From UBA10347 sp905182135 (GTDB taxonomy: Bacteria > Actinomycetota > Acidimicrobiia > Acidimicrobiales > UBA10347): a DNA stretch of 64,000 bases. The stretch spans positions 221,050 to 285,049 of the forward strand of contig CAWUSE010000002.1 of NCBI GenBank assembly GCA_963925805.1, given 5' to 3'. The notes under the pieces were generated by a model. It had not been told where the DNA came from and ran no database searches. It worked only from the letters and a program-made list of their open reading frames with translations. Shown here piece after piece: positions 43,980-52,644 of the stretch. Positions within the stretch are counted from its first letter, which is position 1, and each line of letters begins with the position of its first letter. The position numbers were made by a program, and so were the translations under genes.

Positions 43980-44207
43980 ATGCAAGGCGTAGTGAAGTCA
44001 TATGACCCAGTCACCAAAGACGGTGTACTGATGTCCGACGTCGACTTCGCCGAGTTCGACCTGTCGTCCGTCGCCCTTGAGGGATCGATCTTCCGCATGC
44101 TGCGCCAAGGCCAGCGAGTGGTATTCGACCTCGATGACGAGGGACGCGCAACCCATCTACGTCTCGGTTCTGAAATTGATATGGGCACACCTGATTTCTT
44201 GCAGTAA
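43980..44207 (+). CDS. Cold-shock-domain-like small protein
   Basis: 75 residues. MQGVVKSYDPVTKDGVLMSD resembles the opening of cold-shock proteins (GxVKxFDxxxGxGxI), and VVFDLDDEGRATHLRL the end, with similar length. The aromatic RNP1/RNP2 nucleic-acid-binding residues (KGFGFI, VFVH) are absent, so it may have lost or altered RNA binding. It lies 50 bases upstream of pckA on the same strand and may be co-transcribed. Confidence 0.6.
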   Translation: MQGVVKSYDPVTKDGVLMSDVDFAEFDLSSVALEGSIFRMLRQGQRVVFDLDDEGRATHLRLGSEIDMGTPDFLQ

Positions 44208-44257
44208 CCCAGCGAACACCTACAACTGAAATTCTTCCCGATCAAAGGCGCTCGGAA

Positions 44258-45931
44258 ATGACACTTAACCTCGACTCAACGACGGTTGCCGACCAACTGG
44301 CAGACCGCTTCGGGCTCAACAATGTGCAACTGCACGTCGGATTGAGCCAGAACGAGTTGTTCCATGCAGCTATTGCGAACGACCGAGGGCGCATTGACCT
44401 TGACGGTCCTGACGATGCGCAAAAGGCCTACCCCACAGCGCTGGGCGAAGACGGCCCGCTGGTCTATTACGCCGACCCGACGTGTACTGGCCGCCCGGTA
44501 CAAGACACCTTCGCCGTCGCATGGCCAGAACTCGTCGACGACATCTGGTGGAAACCCGACTTTAAGCAGTTCGACCCAACCAAATACGAAGCATTACTGC
44601 AGCGAGTTATTGCACACCTGAACGAGACCAACGCCGAGCTTTACTCGACCGACGTGTTCTGCGGCTGGGATCCCAAGTTCGCGATCCCTTATCGATTCGT
44701 CGGGGAGTACGCGACCCACGCCTATTTCGCCAACATCATGTTCCCCAAAGACGTCCGCAACGACGTCGACCGCGAACTCGATGGTTGGACGATGATCAAT
44801 GTCCCATCATTCCGATGTGACCCCGAGCGCGACGGCACGCTCAACGAACGAGCCGTGATTATGGACATCAAGAACAAGATCGGTCTTGTTGTTGGACGCG
44901 CCGACTACTGCGGTGTCGTCAAGAAAACCATGTTTACCGTCATGAACTTCGCCTTGCCTGCTCAGGGCCAACTCACGATGCACTGCTCAGCAAACGTCGG
45001 CAGCGAGGGCGACGCTGCCATCTTGTTCGGCTTGTCTGGCACTGGCAAGACCACGCTGTCCGCCGACCCCGGCCGTCTGCTGATTGGCGACGACGAACAT
45101 GTCTGGACCGACGACGGTGTCTCTAACTTCGAAGACGGCTGTTACGCCAAGCTGATCGACCTCGACAAGGACAATGAGCCTGTCATCGCTGCCGCCCTAT
45201 CCATGCCAGGCACCTTGATCGAGAACGTGCCAGGCCTTCCGGGTAAGCCAATGGCCGAGACACACCCGCAAGAACTTGACCTCTTTGATGGGTCTTGCAC
45301 AGAGAACACGCGGTTCGCTTATCCGCTCACCTGTAACCCGAGCGTCGCCGAAGGAGCCCGTGGACCGCACCCGGAGACGATCGTGCTACTTACTGCCGAT
45401 GCGTTCGGCGTGTTGCCTCCCATCTCGATACTCAACGAGGAAGAGGTCATGTACCACTTCGTCATGGGCTTTACCTCGAAGTTGGCAGGTACCGAAGTTG
45501 GCGTCACTGAGCCGCAGCCTTCCTTCAGTTCATGCTTCGGCTCCCCGTTCATGTCGCAAAAGCCAATGGTGTACGGCGAGTTGCTCGCCCAGCGCATGGC
45601 TGACAACAAGGCCCGCTGCATCTTGCTGAACACTGGTTGGACCGGTGGCGCTCACGGTACAGGAAGCCGTATGTCACTCGGTATCACCCGAGCTTTGCTG
45701 AACGCTGCGCTGGCTGGCGAACTCGACGATGTCGAGACCGAGATCCACCCCATCCTTGGGCTGGCAATGCCCAAGACAGCACCCGGCGTCGACTCAGCCA
45801 TCTTGAACCCCCGCAATACGTGGGACGACAAGGGCGCCTACGACGCCGCCGCTACCAAACTGCGCGACATGTTCCGCTCGAACTATGACTCTCAGGGTTA
45901 CGCCAAGCTCGGTATCCCGAACGTCATGTGA
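44258..45931 (+). CDS. pckA: Phosphoenolpyruvate carboxykinase (ATP)
   Basis: 557 residues, full length. The kinase-1a P-loop GLSGTGKTTLSAD and kinase-2 LIGDDEHVW are present, along with the substrate-site region MHCSANVGSEGD and the adenine-site NTGWTGGAHGTGSRM. This is the ATP form, whereas many actinobacteria use the GTP form. It converts oxaloacetate and ATP to PEP for gluconeogenesis. Followed by a strong terminator. Confidence 0.97.
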   Translation: MTLNLDSTTVADQLADRFGLNNVQLHVGLSQNELFHAAIANDRGRIDLDGPDDAQKAYPTALGEDGPLVYYADPTCTGRPVQDTFAVAWPELVDDIWWKPDFKQFDPTKYEALLQRVIAHLNETNAELYSTDVFCGWDPKFAIPYRFVGEYATHAYFANIMFPKDVRNDVDRELDGWTMINVPSFRCDPERDGTLNERAVIMDIKNKIGLVVGRADYCGVVKKTMFTVMNFALPAQGQLTMHCSANVGSEGDAAILFGLSGTGKTTLSADPGRLLIGDDEHVWTDDGVSNFEDGCYAKLIDLDKDNEPVIAAALSMPGTLIENVPGLPGKPMAETHPQELDLFDGSCTENTRFAYPLTCNPSVAEGARGPHPETIVLLTADAFGVLPPISILNEEEVMYHFVMGFTSKLAGTEVGVTEPQPSFSSCFGSPFMSQKPMVYGELLAQRMADNKARCILLNTGWTGGAHGTGSRMSLGITRALLNAALAGELDDVETEIHPILGLAMPKTAPGVDSAILNPRNTWDDKGAYDAAATKLRDMFRSNYDSQGYAKLGIPNVM

Positions 45932-45949
45932 CTCCCGCCAGTCGTTAGC

Positions 45950-45999
45950 AAGGAGCGTTACTCGCCGCTACAGCGGGTGACGCTCCTTGTTTGGTTTTT
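45950..45999 (+). terminator. Rho-independent terminator after pckA
   Basis: AAGGAGCGT (45950-45958) pairs with ACGCTCCTT (45980-45988), with an inner CCGCT/AGCGG stem, followed by GTTTGGTTTTT. It lies 19 bases past the pckA stop and separates it from the convergent cysM-like gene. Confidence 0.85.
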
Positions 46000-46010
46000 G
46001 GGAGGCGTCT

Positions 46011-46880
46011 CTAGAGGCCGTCGGCCCAAGGGCTTCCCGACAAGTATTTCCAGCCAGCATCGGGAAGCAGAGTGACCGCAGTCCCGCCGAAGCGACTGAG
46101 TGCTTCTTGTGCGGCCTGGATTATAGCTCCGCTTGATGTGCCGACGAAGTGGCCCTCGGCCGTCATGACCTCGCGCACTTTCTCGACGGCCTGAGTATTG
46201 GTGAATTCCCACCGATAGTCGACCAGCGACAGGTCCGCTACTGGGGGCTGAAATGGATCGTCCTGACTGCGCATACCACCGATCGGGTCAGACAACATCT
46301 CCTCGACAGAGTGGATGGTGATGTCGTGGTACTCGCGGCGCATGCCTCGACTCATACCAGTCAGCGTTCCACCGGTCCCGTAGGCTGCTACCAGATGGTC
46401 AGGTGGTTCATCGAGTGGCCAGTCTCGAGCAATCTCAAGCGTGGTGCCGAACTCATGTGATGCCGGATTCGCTGGATTTCCGTACTGATAACACATGTGG
46501 CCTTCGCCGGCAGCAACAAGTTCCTTCGCATGGGCGATTGCCTCGTTCGGGCCGCCCTCAACTTCGATCAGCTCAGCGCCGTAGGCCTTCAGGAGCTGCT
46601 TTCGTTCGTTGCTCGCCCTGCTGGGCAGGCATATCACGGCCTTGTGATTATTGATTGCAGCGACACGGGCAAGTCCGATGCCGGTGTTTCCAGATGTGGC
46701 CTCGATGACCGGCATACCGTCTGGCAGCAGACCGTTCTTCTTCGCATCATGGAACATCGCCCAGGCTGGCCGATCCTTGATCGACCCCGTTGGGTTGTAC
46801 CACTCGAGCTTTGCGAACAGCCTCGTGCCCGAAGGAGCAAGGTTGTGGAGTTCGACGAGCGGAGTATTTCCAGGTTCCAT
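46011..46880 (-). CDS. cysM: CysM-type cysteine synthase
   Basis: 289 residues from ATG 46880 (a TTG at 46898 is also possible). PLP Lys is in NPTGSIKDRPAW; the phosphate/substrate loop is EATSGNTGIGLA, and GTGGTLTGMSRGM binds the cofactor phosphate. YQYGNPANPASHEFGTT and the end LLPDAGWKYLSG resemble mycobacterial CysM, which uses O-phosphoserine and CysO thiocarboxylate. No cysO or mec gene is nearby, so donor and substrate are uncertain. Confidence 0.88.
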   Translation of the reverse strand: MEPGNTPLVELHNLAPSGTRLFAKLEWYNPTGSIKDRPAWAMFHDAKKNGLLPDGMPVIEATSGNTGIGLARVAAINNHKAVICLPSRASNERKQLLKAYGAELIEVEGGPNEAIAHAKELVAAGEGHMCYQYGNPANPASHEFGTTLEIARDWPLDEPPDHLVAAYGTGGTLTGMSRGMRREYHDITIHSVEEMLSDPIGGMRSQDDPFQPPVADLSLVDYRWEFTNTQAVEKVREVMTAEGHFVGTSSGAIIQAAQEALSRFGGTAVTLLPDAGWKYLSGSPWADGL

Positions 46881-47309
46881 GATGTAGTAACCAACCAAGA
46901 TGTGAGGGCTATTCCTGACTTACTTTGTCAGATTAGTCACCTTGCCAACCGAAAGGCGACTCAACTGGTCAGGTTAAGCGTCACAACGGCTCGTAATTCG
47001 CTGGTTGGGAGACCGCCATCCGCTTGGCAGCACTGCCCTTTTGGCTCCGACGCTCTCCGATATCCATAACTACGGGACTGCCTTCCACATGGGTCGAAGT
47101 GCCACTCTCAGATGCTGCTAGCAGCCATAGACACGCCCTGCGAGCAACAGTGTCAAGTAGCGCCCATCCCTTCACATTCCGCCCGTCCGGCCTTGCCCCT
47201 TCTCGCCTTGCGGCGCCTCACAGCACATTTGGCCGGCTAGATTCAGGTCGCGCACGGACACCTGATGTTGGCCACCAAACTACTGCTGCGATTATCGGAG
47301 CGACGAGTG
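46881..47309. other. Intergenic region, no supported gene
   Basis: About 430 bases between cysM and the transporter. One minus-strand frame (46981-47175) has a plausible C-terminus (SQPANYEPL) but no family or clear start. Confidence 0.4.
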
Positions 47310-48587
47310 CTACTTGGATCGGGCCCCAGCCAAGCGGTTTTCAAACCACGACTGGGCCATGAGCGCTCCGGCAGTGGCCATCCCTATCAGCGACAGGATG
47401 TGGTACCCGGCGCTGCTGACAACAATGCCTGCGGTAAGGGCACCGATACCGCTAGCGATATTGGTTGCGAGGTCGGCCGCACCCTGCACGGCGACTCGAT
47501 CAGAATCTGCGACAGACTCGGTCAACAGTGCACTTCCGGCAACGACGCCGAAGCTCCAACCCAGACCCAACAGGAATAGGCCTGGGAACAAGAGCGCCAG
47601 CGAAGCATTCCCAGCGAGAGCAGTGAACACTGTCGCACCAACCAGCGTTAAGCCGGCCAGCACGATGGTTTGTACACGACCAATGCCATCAGAGATTCGT
47701 CCAGCCAAGGGAGCGAAGGCAAACATGCCTGCAGTGTGGGCAGAAATCACAGCGCCGATCCAGCCCTTGCTGTGCCCGTAATCTTCCATGTGCAATGGCG
47801 TCATCGCCATAACCATCACCATCACGGCCTGCGAGACGACCAACGCCACGAATGCCAATCGAGTGAGGGGGCGTGCCCATGCAATCGCTAGAGCTTCGCG
47901 AAACGGAACCGTCCGCTTCTTGACGACAGCCGAAGGATCAACACCACCGCTGACCACCAACGGGTCCGGTCTTAAGAAGAACCAGATCACTAGCGACGAC
48001 AAGCCGAACAAGACCGTCGCGAGCAGGAAACCACCCGTATTCGAGTCAAGACCCAACGATTCGGAAACGCCACCAAGGGCGCCGATAAGACTTGGAGCGA
48101 GCACAGCACCGAACGTCGCGTAGAACACGACCGAACCAATATCTCGACTTCGGGTTGCGTCAGATGCGAGGTCAGCAGCGGCGTATCGAGACATGTTCGA
48201 TGTGCCGCTACCGACACCAACCATAATCATGCCGAACAAGAACAGCAGCAAGGAGCCCGCCTGGATGGCCACGACACACGTCGCTGCTCCCAGCACAGCG
48301 ACTCCCAGACCAAGAGCGATGCCCGGTGTGCGTCCGCGGCGCTGCATGAATGCGGCCAGCCAGCCAGCTGCCAGCGCCGACCCGAGCGTGCTCGCCCCGG
48401 TAGACAAACCCGCCCAGGTCTCGGATCCGAGAAGGTCCTTGACGGCAAGCACCGCAACGGGGAACGATGCGGACACCGCTCCACGACTCAAGGTTGAGCT
48501 CAGCCGCAGAACGCTCAATGCGCGTTTATGCGCCGCCAGGGTGTCAACGCCATCGATCTTGATGGCTTCAGTTTGATAACCAAACAT
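47310..48587 (-). CDS. Major facilitator superfamily transporter
   Basis: 425 residues from ATG 48587, with GAGG just upstream; GTG 48596 overlaps the preceding stop. About twelve hydrophobic helices in two halves are separated by a basic loop near residues 205-225 (VVKKRTVPFREA). The conserved loop between helices 8 and 9 reads GRISDGIGR. It is similar to drug/sugar effluxers, but the substrate is unknown. Probably translated with the upstream epoxide-hydrolase-like gene. Confidence 0.9.
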   Translation of the reverse strand: MFGYQTEAIKIDGVDTLAAHKRALSVLRLSSTLSRGAVSASFPVAVLAVKDLLGSETWAGLSTGASTLGSALAAGWLAAFMQRRGRTPGIALGLGVAVLGAATCVVAIQAGSLLLFLFGMIMVGVGSGTSNMSRYAAADLASDATRSRDIGSVVFYATFGAVLAPSLIGALGGVSESLGLDSNTGGFLLATVLFGLSSLVIWFFLRPDPLVVSGGVDPSAVVKKRTVPFREALAIAWARPLTRLAFVALVVSQAVMVMVMAMTPLHMEDYGHSKGWIGAVISAHTAGMFAFAPLAGRISDGIGRVQTIVLAGLTLVGATVFTALAGNASLALLFPGLFLLGLGWSFGVVAGSALLTESVADSDRVAVQGAADLATNIASGIGALTAGIVVSSAGYHILSLIGMATAGALMAQSWFENRLAGARSK

Positions 48588-48592
48588 CCGCC

Positions 48593-49534
48593 TCACCCTT
48601 CGATCGATCCCAAGAAATCGACCAGGATCTCGTTCACCTCGTCCGGCGCTTCCTGCTGAACCCAGTGACCAGCACCCTCAATCATGTGTATGCCTCGCAG
48701 GTCGGTGCACCAAGTCGTCATGGCCTGAACGCTAGAGCCCAGCGCTCCGTCAGCGGTTGTTGCCACAAAGTCTTTCTTCCCCGCGATGAAGGTCACCGGC
48801 ATGGTCAACTTCGCATTGGTCCACGGCCGAGTGGCGAGCCAGTTCTGGTGCAGGTTGCGGTAGTAGTTGATCGGGTTCGCGAACCCTGACCGGGCGAAGG
48901 CTCGGTAATAGTTCTCGAACTCGCCGTCGCTCAGATGCGGGGGTAGCCCGGGCGGAAGCTGATCCGTTACCGTCCAGCCTTCGGGCAAGGCTCCACACAA
49001 TGTCCAGTGCATGCGACGAAGCGCCTCGATCGGGTTGGCTTCGAACACGTCTTCGATGCCTTCTTCCTGGAACGCCAGCATGTAAGCGAACGGGCCTTCA
49101 GGGTCTGTAGCCCGGATGTGGTCGATGATGCTGCGTTCCCCACGTGGCGTGTACGGCACGCTGAGCAGAGCGAGGCCCCGTACCCGGTCCGGGCGAAAGA
49201 GCCCGACCCATGGCGCAATGATCGCACCCCAGTCATGGCCCACGATGACGGCATCGTCGATGCCGTAATGGTCGAGCAACCCAATCACATCTCCGACAAG
49301 TTCGGTCATCGCATAGGCATCAACGCCTTCAGGCTGATCGCTCCACCCATAACCTCGTTGATCCGGTGCAAGTACCTGATAGCCCGCTTCGGCCAGAACG
49401 GGGATCTGATGCCGCCATGAATAGGCGATCTCGGGGAAGCCGTGCAACAACACAACGGCGGGACCTTCACCATTGCGGCTAACAGTCAGTGACAACTCAG
49501 GAAGATCGGTCGGGCTTACCCGTGTGGCGGCCAC
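48593..49534 (-). CDS. Alpha/beta hydrolase, epoxide-hydrolase type
   Basis: 313 residues. The oxyanion motif is HGFPE, the nucleophile is Asp in VGHDWGAII, and the catalytic His lies in GAGHWVQQEAP. Asp as nucleophile with HGFPE and two cap-domain Tyr candidates points to epoxide hydrolase or haloalkane dehalogenase; HGFPE favours epoxide hydrolase. The start is GTG 49534. Confidence 0.9.
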   Translation of the reverse strand: MAATRVSPTDLPELSLTVSRNGEGPAVVLLHGFPEIAYSWRHQIPVLAEAGYQVLAPDQRGYGWSDQPEGVDAYAMTELVGDVIGLLDHYGIDDAVIVGHDWGAIIAPWVGLFRPDRVRGLALLSVPYTPRGERSIIDHIRATDPEGPFAYMLAFQEEGIEDVFEANPIEALRRMHWTLCGALPEGWTVTDQLPPGLPPHLSDGEFENYYRAFARSGFANPINYYRNLHQNWLATRPWTNAKLTMPVTFIAGKKDFVATTADGALGSSVQAMTTWCTDLRGIHMIEGAGHWVQQEAPDEVNEILVDFLGSIEG

Positions 49535-49629
49535 CGATCAAGAATCCGATCGGGCTTGAGATATCGATGAGGGACGCATAATTATGAACGTTTGCACCAC
49601 CTTCACTACCACATGGAGAGAACGCCTCA

Positions 49630-50096
49630 ATGTCGTTTCGTCGCTCTGATCTGCTCGACGATTTCGATCGCCTCGCCAAGGGACCGAATCTCGGTCCTGA
49701 ATTCGACCAGACTGCCCAGGGTGTACTTACCGAATTAGCGGCCCCATCCGCCGGTTCTTCGACTATGAACGTCGCCGTTCAGGCGAACGGTTCGAGTTGT
49801 TCTTCAATCTCCCGCTCAAACTCCCTCGCAATGACTCGGCTCCCGTTGACCTGACCATCGATGGCTACACCCCCAAGGTTTCGACCACCCGGCACGCCTC
49901 TGTTGTCGAGGAGCACGAGCACGTGTTTGCTGGCCGTCACCACGGTGCGTTCAACCGGCCGCTCACCCACGCCGATGATCCCCACACCGAAGGCGTAACT
50001 ACTCGGGCCGAACTCGATGTGCTTATTGGGACCGTTCCCATTGTTGCTGCGGACCAGCGGTACAAGATCCAAATCTCCAGCGCCCTCGCTGGCTCA
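49630..50096 (+). pseudogene. Frameshifted Hsp20 small heat-shock protein gene
   Basis: ATG 49630 (GGAGAG upstream) opens MSFRRSDLLDDFDRLAKGP, a typical Hsp20 start, but this frame loses similarity near 49700. The next frame continues RRFFDYERRRSGERFELFFN, then VDLTIDGYTPKVSTTRHASV, HEHVFAGRHHGAFNRPL and ends RYKIQIS, the alpha-crystallin domain in order. The conserved DLPG turn is corrupted (NLPLKLPRND), and the original stop is lost: the frame runs on antisense into the next gene. One indel between about 49690 and 49735 explains the break. Confidence 0.75.
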
Positions 50097-50213
50097 GATG
50101 CACCAGCGATTCTGCGCCCCATAGCCACCGTCATCTGCACTGCCGAGCTGGCCTTGCTCGCCGAGCAGCCCGAACCGATCAGGTGCAACACCTTTCAGAC
50201 AGATCGACTTGCC

Positions 50214-50585
50214 CTAGAGGACCGGCGTCGCGTCGAGCAGCATGGCTCGTATCGCCAGGCCCATGATGAAGAGGCTTCCTCCGCCATAAAGCAGGTAGCG
50301 CATATGGGTGAGCTGGGTCCGATAGCCATAGAGAATGGCGACGGCAATCAGCGTGAGAAAGCCGTAGAACGTGTGAAACTCAGGTGCTTCGCCCCCAAGC
50401 TGTTGTAACCGAGCCACACCAAGCGAGACCTGAACAAAGAGCAGCACCTGAGCAACAACGACGAGCGCCCACAGCGACCGATAACGAACCGCTTCGAAAT
50501 AATGGGCGACAAGGGCCCACACCCCTGCGCTGCCGTTCGCTATCACCACGACCCAGGCCATGAACGTATGAGCATCAGCCAACAT
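50214..50585 (-). CDS. Small four-helix membrane protein
   Basis: 123 residues with four hydrophobic segments (about 8-27, 37-58, 69-87, 97-115) and histidines at HTF (6), HYF (28) and HTF (71) near helix ends, a spacing that might bind heme, though this is only a suggestion. It has no recognised family. It lies six bases after the mca-like gene, so it is likely in the same transcript. Confidence 0.7.
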   Translation of the reverse strand: MLADAHTFMAWVVVIANGSAGVWALVAHYFEAVRYRSLWALVVVAQVLLFVQVSLGVARLQQLGGEAPEFHTFYGFLTLIAVAILYGYRTQLTHMRYLLYGGGSLFIMGLAIRAMLLDATPVL

Positions 50586-50591
50586 CGGGGA

Positions 50592-51392
50592 TCAGTCGAA
50601 GAGCGAAGTGACGAGATCGCCCTGGCGCTGCGAGCTCACGCCATAGCGGGCAGCGTCGACCAGCCACTCAGTTCCGAATGCCATAGTAAATAAGTCGTCT
50701 GACATGGCCAGAAAGAAGCTGTCATCGCCAATCTGGCTGGCATGAGCCATCAGCGAAGCACGTTTGCGGTCGAGCACTGCCGACACATCAATAGCGTGCG
50801 TCAGTTCTTTCTCAGACATGCCGAACTCGCTGCGGTCGACCCGTTCGTCCTCACTCATTCCATCCTCATCGAAGGCGCCGTTCTCGGTCGCCTGCTGGAT
50901 CAAGGTCCGGTTTGCGGTGGCCCAAAGGACACGATCAACACCAGCGATCTCGGCGGCGCGGGCACCCACCAGGTGGACCTTGACATGGTCAGGATGGCCG
51001 TAGACCCCGTTGGGATCATAACCAATCAAGATGTCGGCGTCGGAGCGTTGCAGAATAGCCGCAAGCCGCGTGGCGGCTTCTTCGAGGTCAGCCTGCCAGA
51101 AGCACCTCGGGTCAGCGTTCGATGGCTCGCCGACCATGCCCGAATCGCGGTAGCCCAAGAACTCGATGACCTCGACGCCAAGAATTTCGGCAGACCGTCG
51201 CGACTCAGCCTCGCGACGATCGCCTAACAACTCTCCCTCGTCCAGGACGCCCTCGACTGGTTCACCCATCTCGCCTCTGGTTGCGACAACCAGCGTGACG
51301 TGATGACCCTGATCAGCCGACAGCGCCATGGTGCCACCCGTCGATATGGCCTCGTCGTCGGGATGCGCATGAAAGAAGACAAGATTCGCCAT
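50592..51392 (-). CDS. mca: Mycothiol S-conjugate amidase-like PIG-L deacetylase
   Basis: 266 residues. The zinc site is AHPDDE (FFHAHPDDEAISTGGT) plus the second His in YGHPDHVKVH. VATRGEMGEP and FLGYRDSGM are typical of the Mca/MshB branch. Mca cleaves mycothiol conjugates in detoxification; MshB makes the mycothiol precursor. The C-terminal FLAMSDDLFTMAFGTEWL slightly favours an Mca-like role, but the pair is hard to separate by eye. Confidence 0.82.
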   Translation of the reverse strand: MANLVFFHAHPDDEAISTGGTMALSADQGHHVTLVVATRGEMGEPVEGVLDEGELLGDRREAESRRSAEILGVEVIEFLGYRDSGMVGEPSNADPRCFWQADLEEAATRLAAILQRSDADILIGYDPNGVYGHPDHVKVHLVGARAAEIAGVDRVLWATANRTLIQQATENGAFDEDGMSEDERVDRSEFGMSEKELTHAIDVSAVLDRKRASLMAHASQIGDDSFFLAMSDDLFTMAFGTEWLVDAARYGVSSQRQGDLVTSLFD

Positions 51393-51432
51393 CAGCAGTT
51401 ATACCCGAGCGATTCGCGAGCAGCGTCCGTTT

Positions 51433-52575
51433 CTAAGCGATTGCACCAGAGTCACGCAGCGCGCTGACCTCGTCGGCTGAGAATCCGAACGATGTCAGTG
51501 TGTCGTCGGTGTTCTGGCCTGCATGCGGTGGCGGAGCTGGCACTGCGACAGGCGTGCCACTGAAGCGCGGCGCGGGGGCCGGCTGGATGATGCCATCGAT
51601 ATCGATGAAGGTTGACCGAGACACGTTGTGTGGATGGTTCGGCGCTTCACTCCAATTCAGCACCGGCGCAAAACAGAGGTCGGTATGTTCCATGGTCTCG
51701 CACCACTCGTCGCGCGTCTTGGTCTTGAAGATGCTGGCGACCTTGACCTTGAGCGCTGGCCACTGCTCGCGATCTTGCTGGCGGGGCAGCTCAGCTGGGT
51801 CGAGTTCGAGCTTCTCGAGCAAGATCGAATAGAACTGTGGCTCGATCGAACCGATCGATACATACTCACCGTCGGAGCATTCGTAAACGTCGTAGAAGTG
51901 TGAGCCCGTGTCGAGCATGTTCGTGCCCCGTTCTTCCTTCCACATACCCGTAGCTGTCATAGACGAGAACATCGCGGCAAGCACTGCGGCCCCATCGACC
52001 ATGGCGGCGTCAACGACTTGACCATTGCCGGTCGAGCGGGCACTTACCAGCGCTGCCGCAACACCGAATGCTAGGAACATTCCACCGCCACCAAAATCGC
52101 CGACCAGGTTGAGTGGTGGCAGGGGCCCTTCGTCCTTGCGCCCAATCATTGAGAGCACACCCGAGAGTGCGATGTAGTTGATGTCGTGGCCAGCGGTCAG
52201 TGCATAGGGGCCTTCTTGGCCCCATCCGGTCATGCGGCCGTACACCAGCGCCGGGTTGCGCTCTAGACACACATCGGGCCCCAGGCCCATACGCTCGGTG
52301 ACGCCTGGGCGGAACCCTTCGATCAGAACGTCGGCGCCCTCGATCAATCGCAGGACCGTTTCAACCCCTTCAGGATTCTTCAGGTCGACACCGATGGAGC
52401 GCTTCCCGCGGCTCGCTACATCAGGCGGACTACCCGCAGGCATTTCTGCAGGCACGTTCGACGCCCGCTCGACGCGCACAACATCTGCGCCCATGTCGGC
52501 CAGCATCATGCCACAGAATGGGCCGGGCCCAATTCCTGCAAGTTCGATTACCTTTACGCCCGCTAACGGTCCCAT
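51433..52575 (-). CDS. AMACR-type CoA-transferase/racemase (CaiB/BaiF family)
   Basis: 380 residues starting GPLAGVKVIELAGIGPGPFC. Key positions include the His-Asp in TAGHDINYIALSGVL, the Asp in VGDFGGGGM and the Glu region EPQFYSILLEKL, as in alpha-methylacyl-CoA racemase. It would epimerise 2-methylacyl-CoA esters during branched lipid or sterol breakdown. Confidence 0.9.
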   Translation of the reverse strand: MGPLAGVKVIELAGIGPGPFCGMMLADMGADVVRVERASNVPAEMPAGSPPDVASRGKRSIGVDLKNPEGVETVLRLIEGADVLIEGFRPGVTERMGLGPDVCLERNPALVYGRMTGWGQEGPYALTAGHDINYIALSGVLSMIGRKDEGPLPPLNLVGDFGGGGMFLAFGVAAALVSARSTGNGQVVDAAMVDGAAVLAAMFSSMTATGMWKEERGTNMLDTGSHFYDVYECSDGEYVSIGSIEPQFYSILLEKLELDPAELPRQQDREQWPALKVKVASIFKTKTRDEWCETMEHTDLCFAPVLNWSEAPNHPHNVSRSTFIDIDGIIQPAPAPRFSGTPVAVPAPPPHAGQNTDDTLTSFGFSADEVSALRDSGAIA

Positions 52576-52644
52576 TCTTAGCTCCTGTTCGACAGTGAGC
52601 AGAGCGTAGTGCGTTGCTGTTCGCTGTCACCAAGCGTCAGCTGG

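Noticed and set aside
49630..50096. Programmed ribosomal frameshift in the Hsp20 gene
   Set aside because: No slippery heptamer with downstream structure was seen, and the conserved turn and stop are also damaged.
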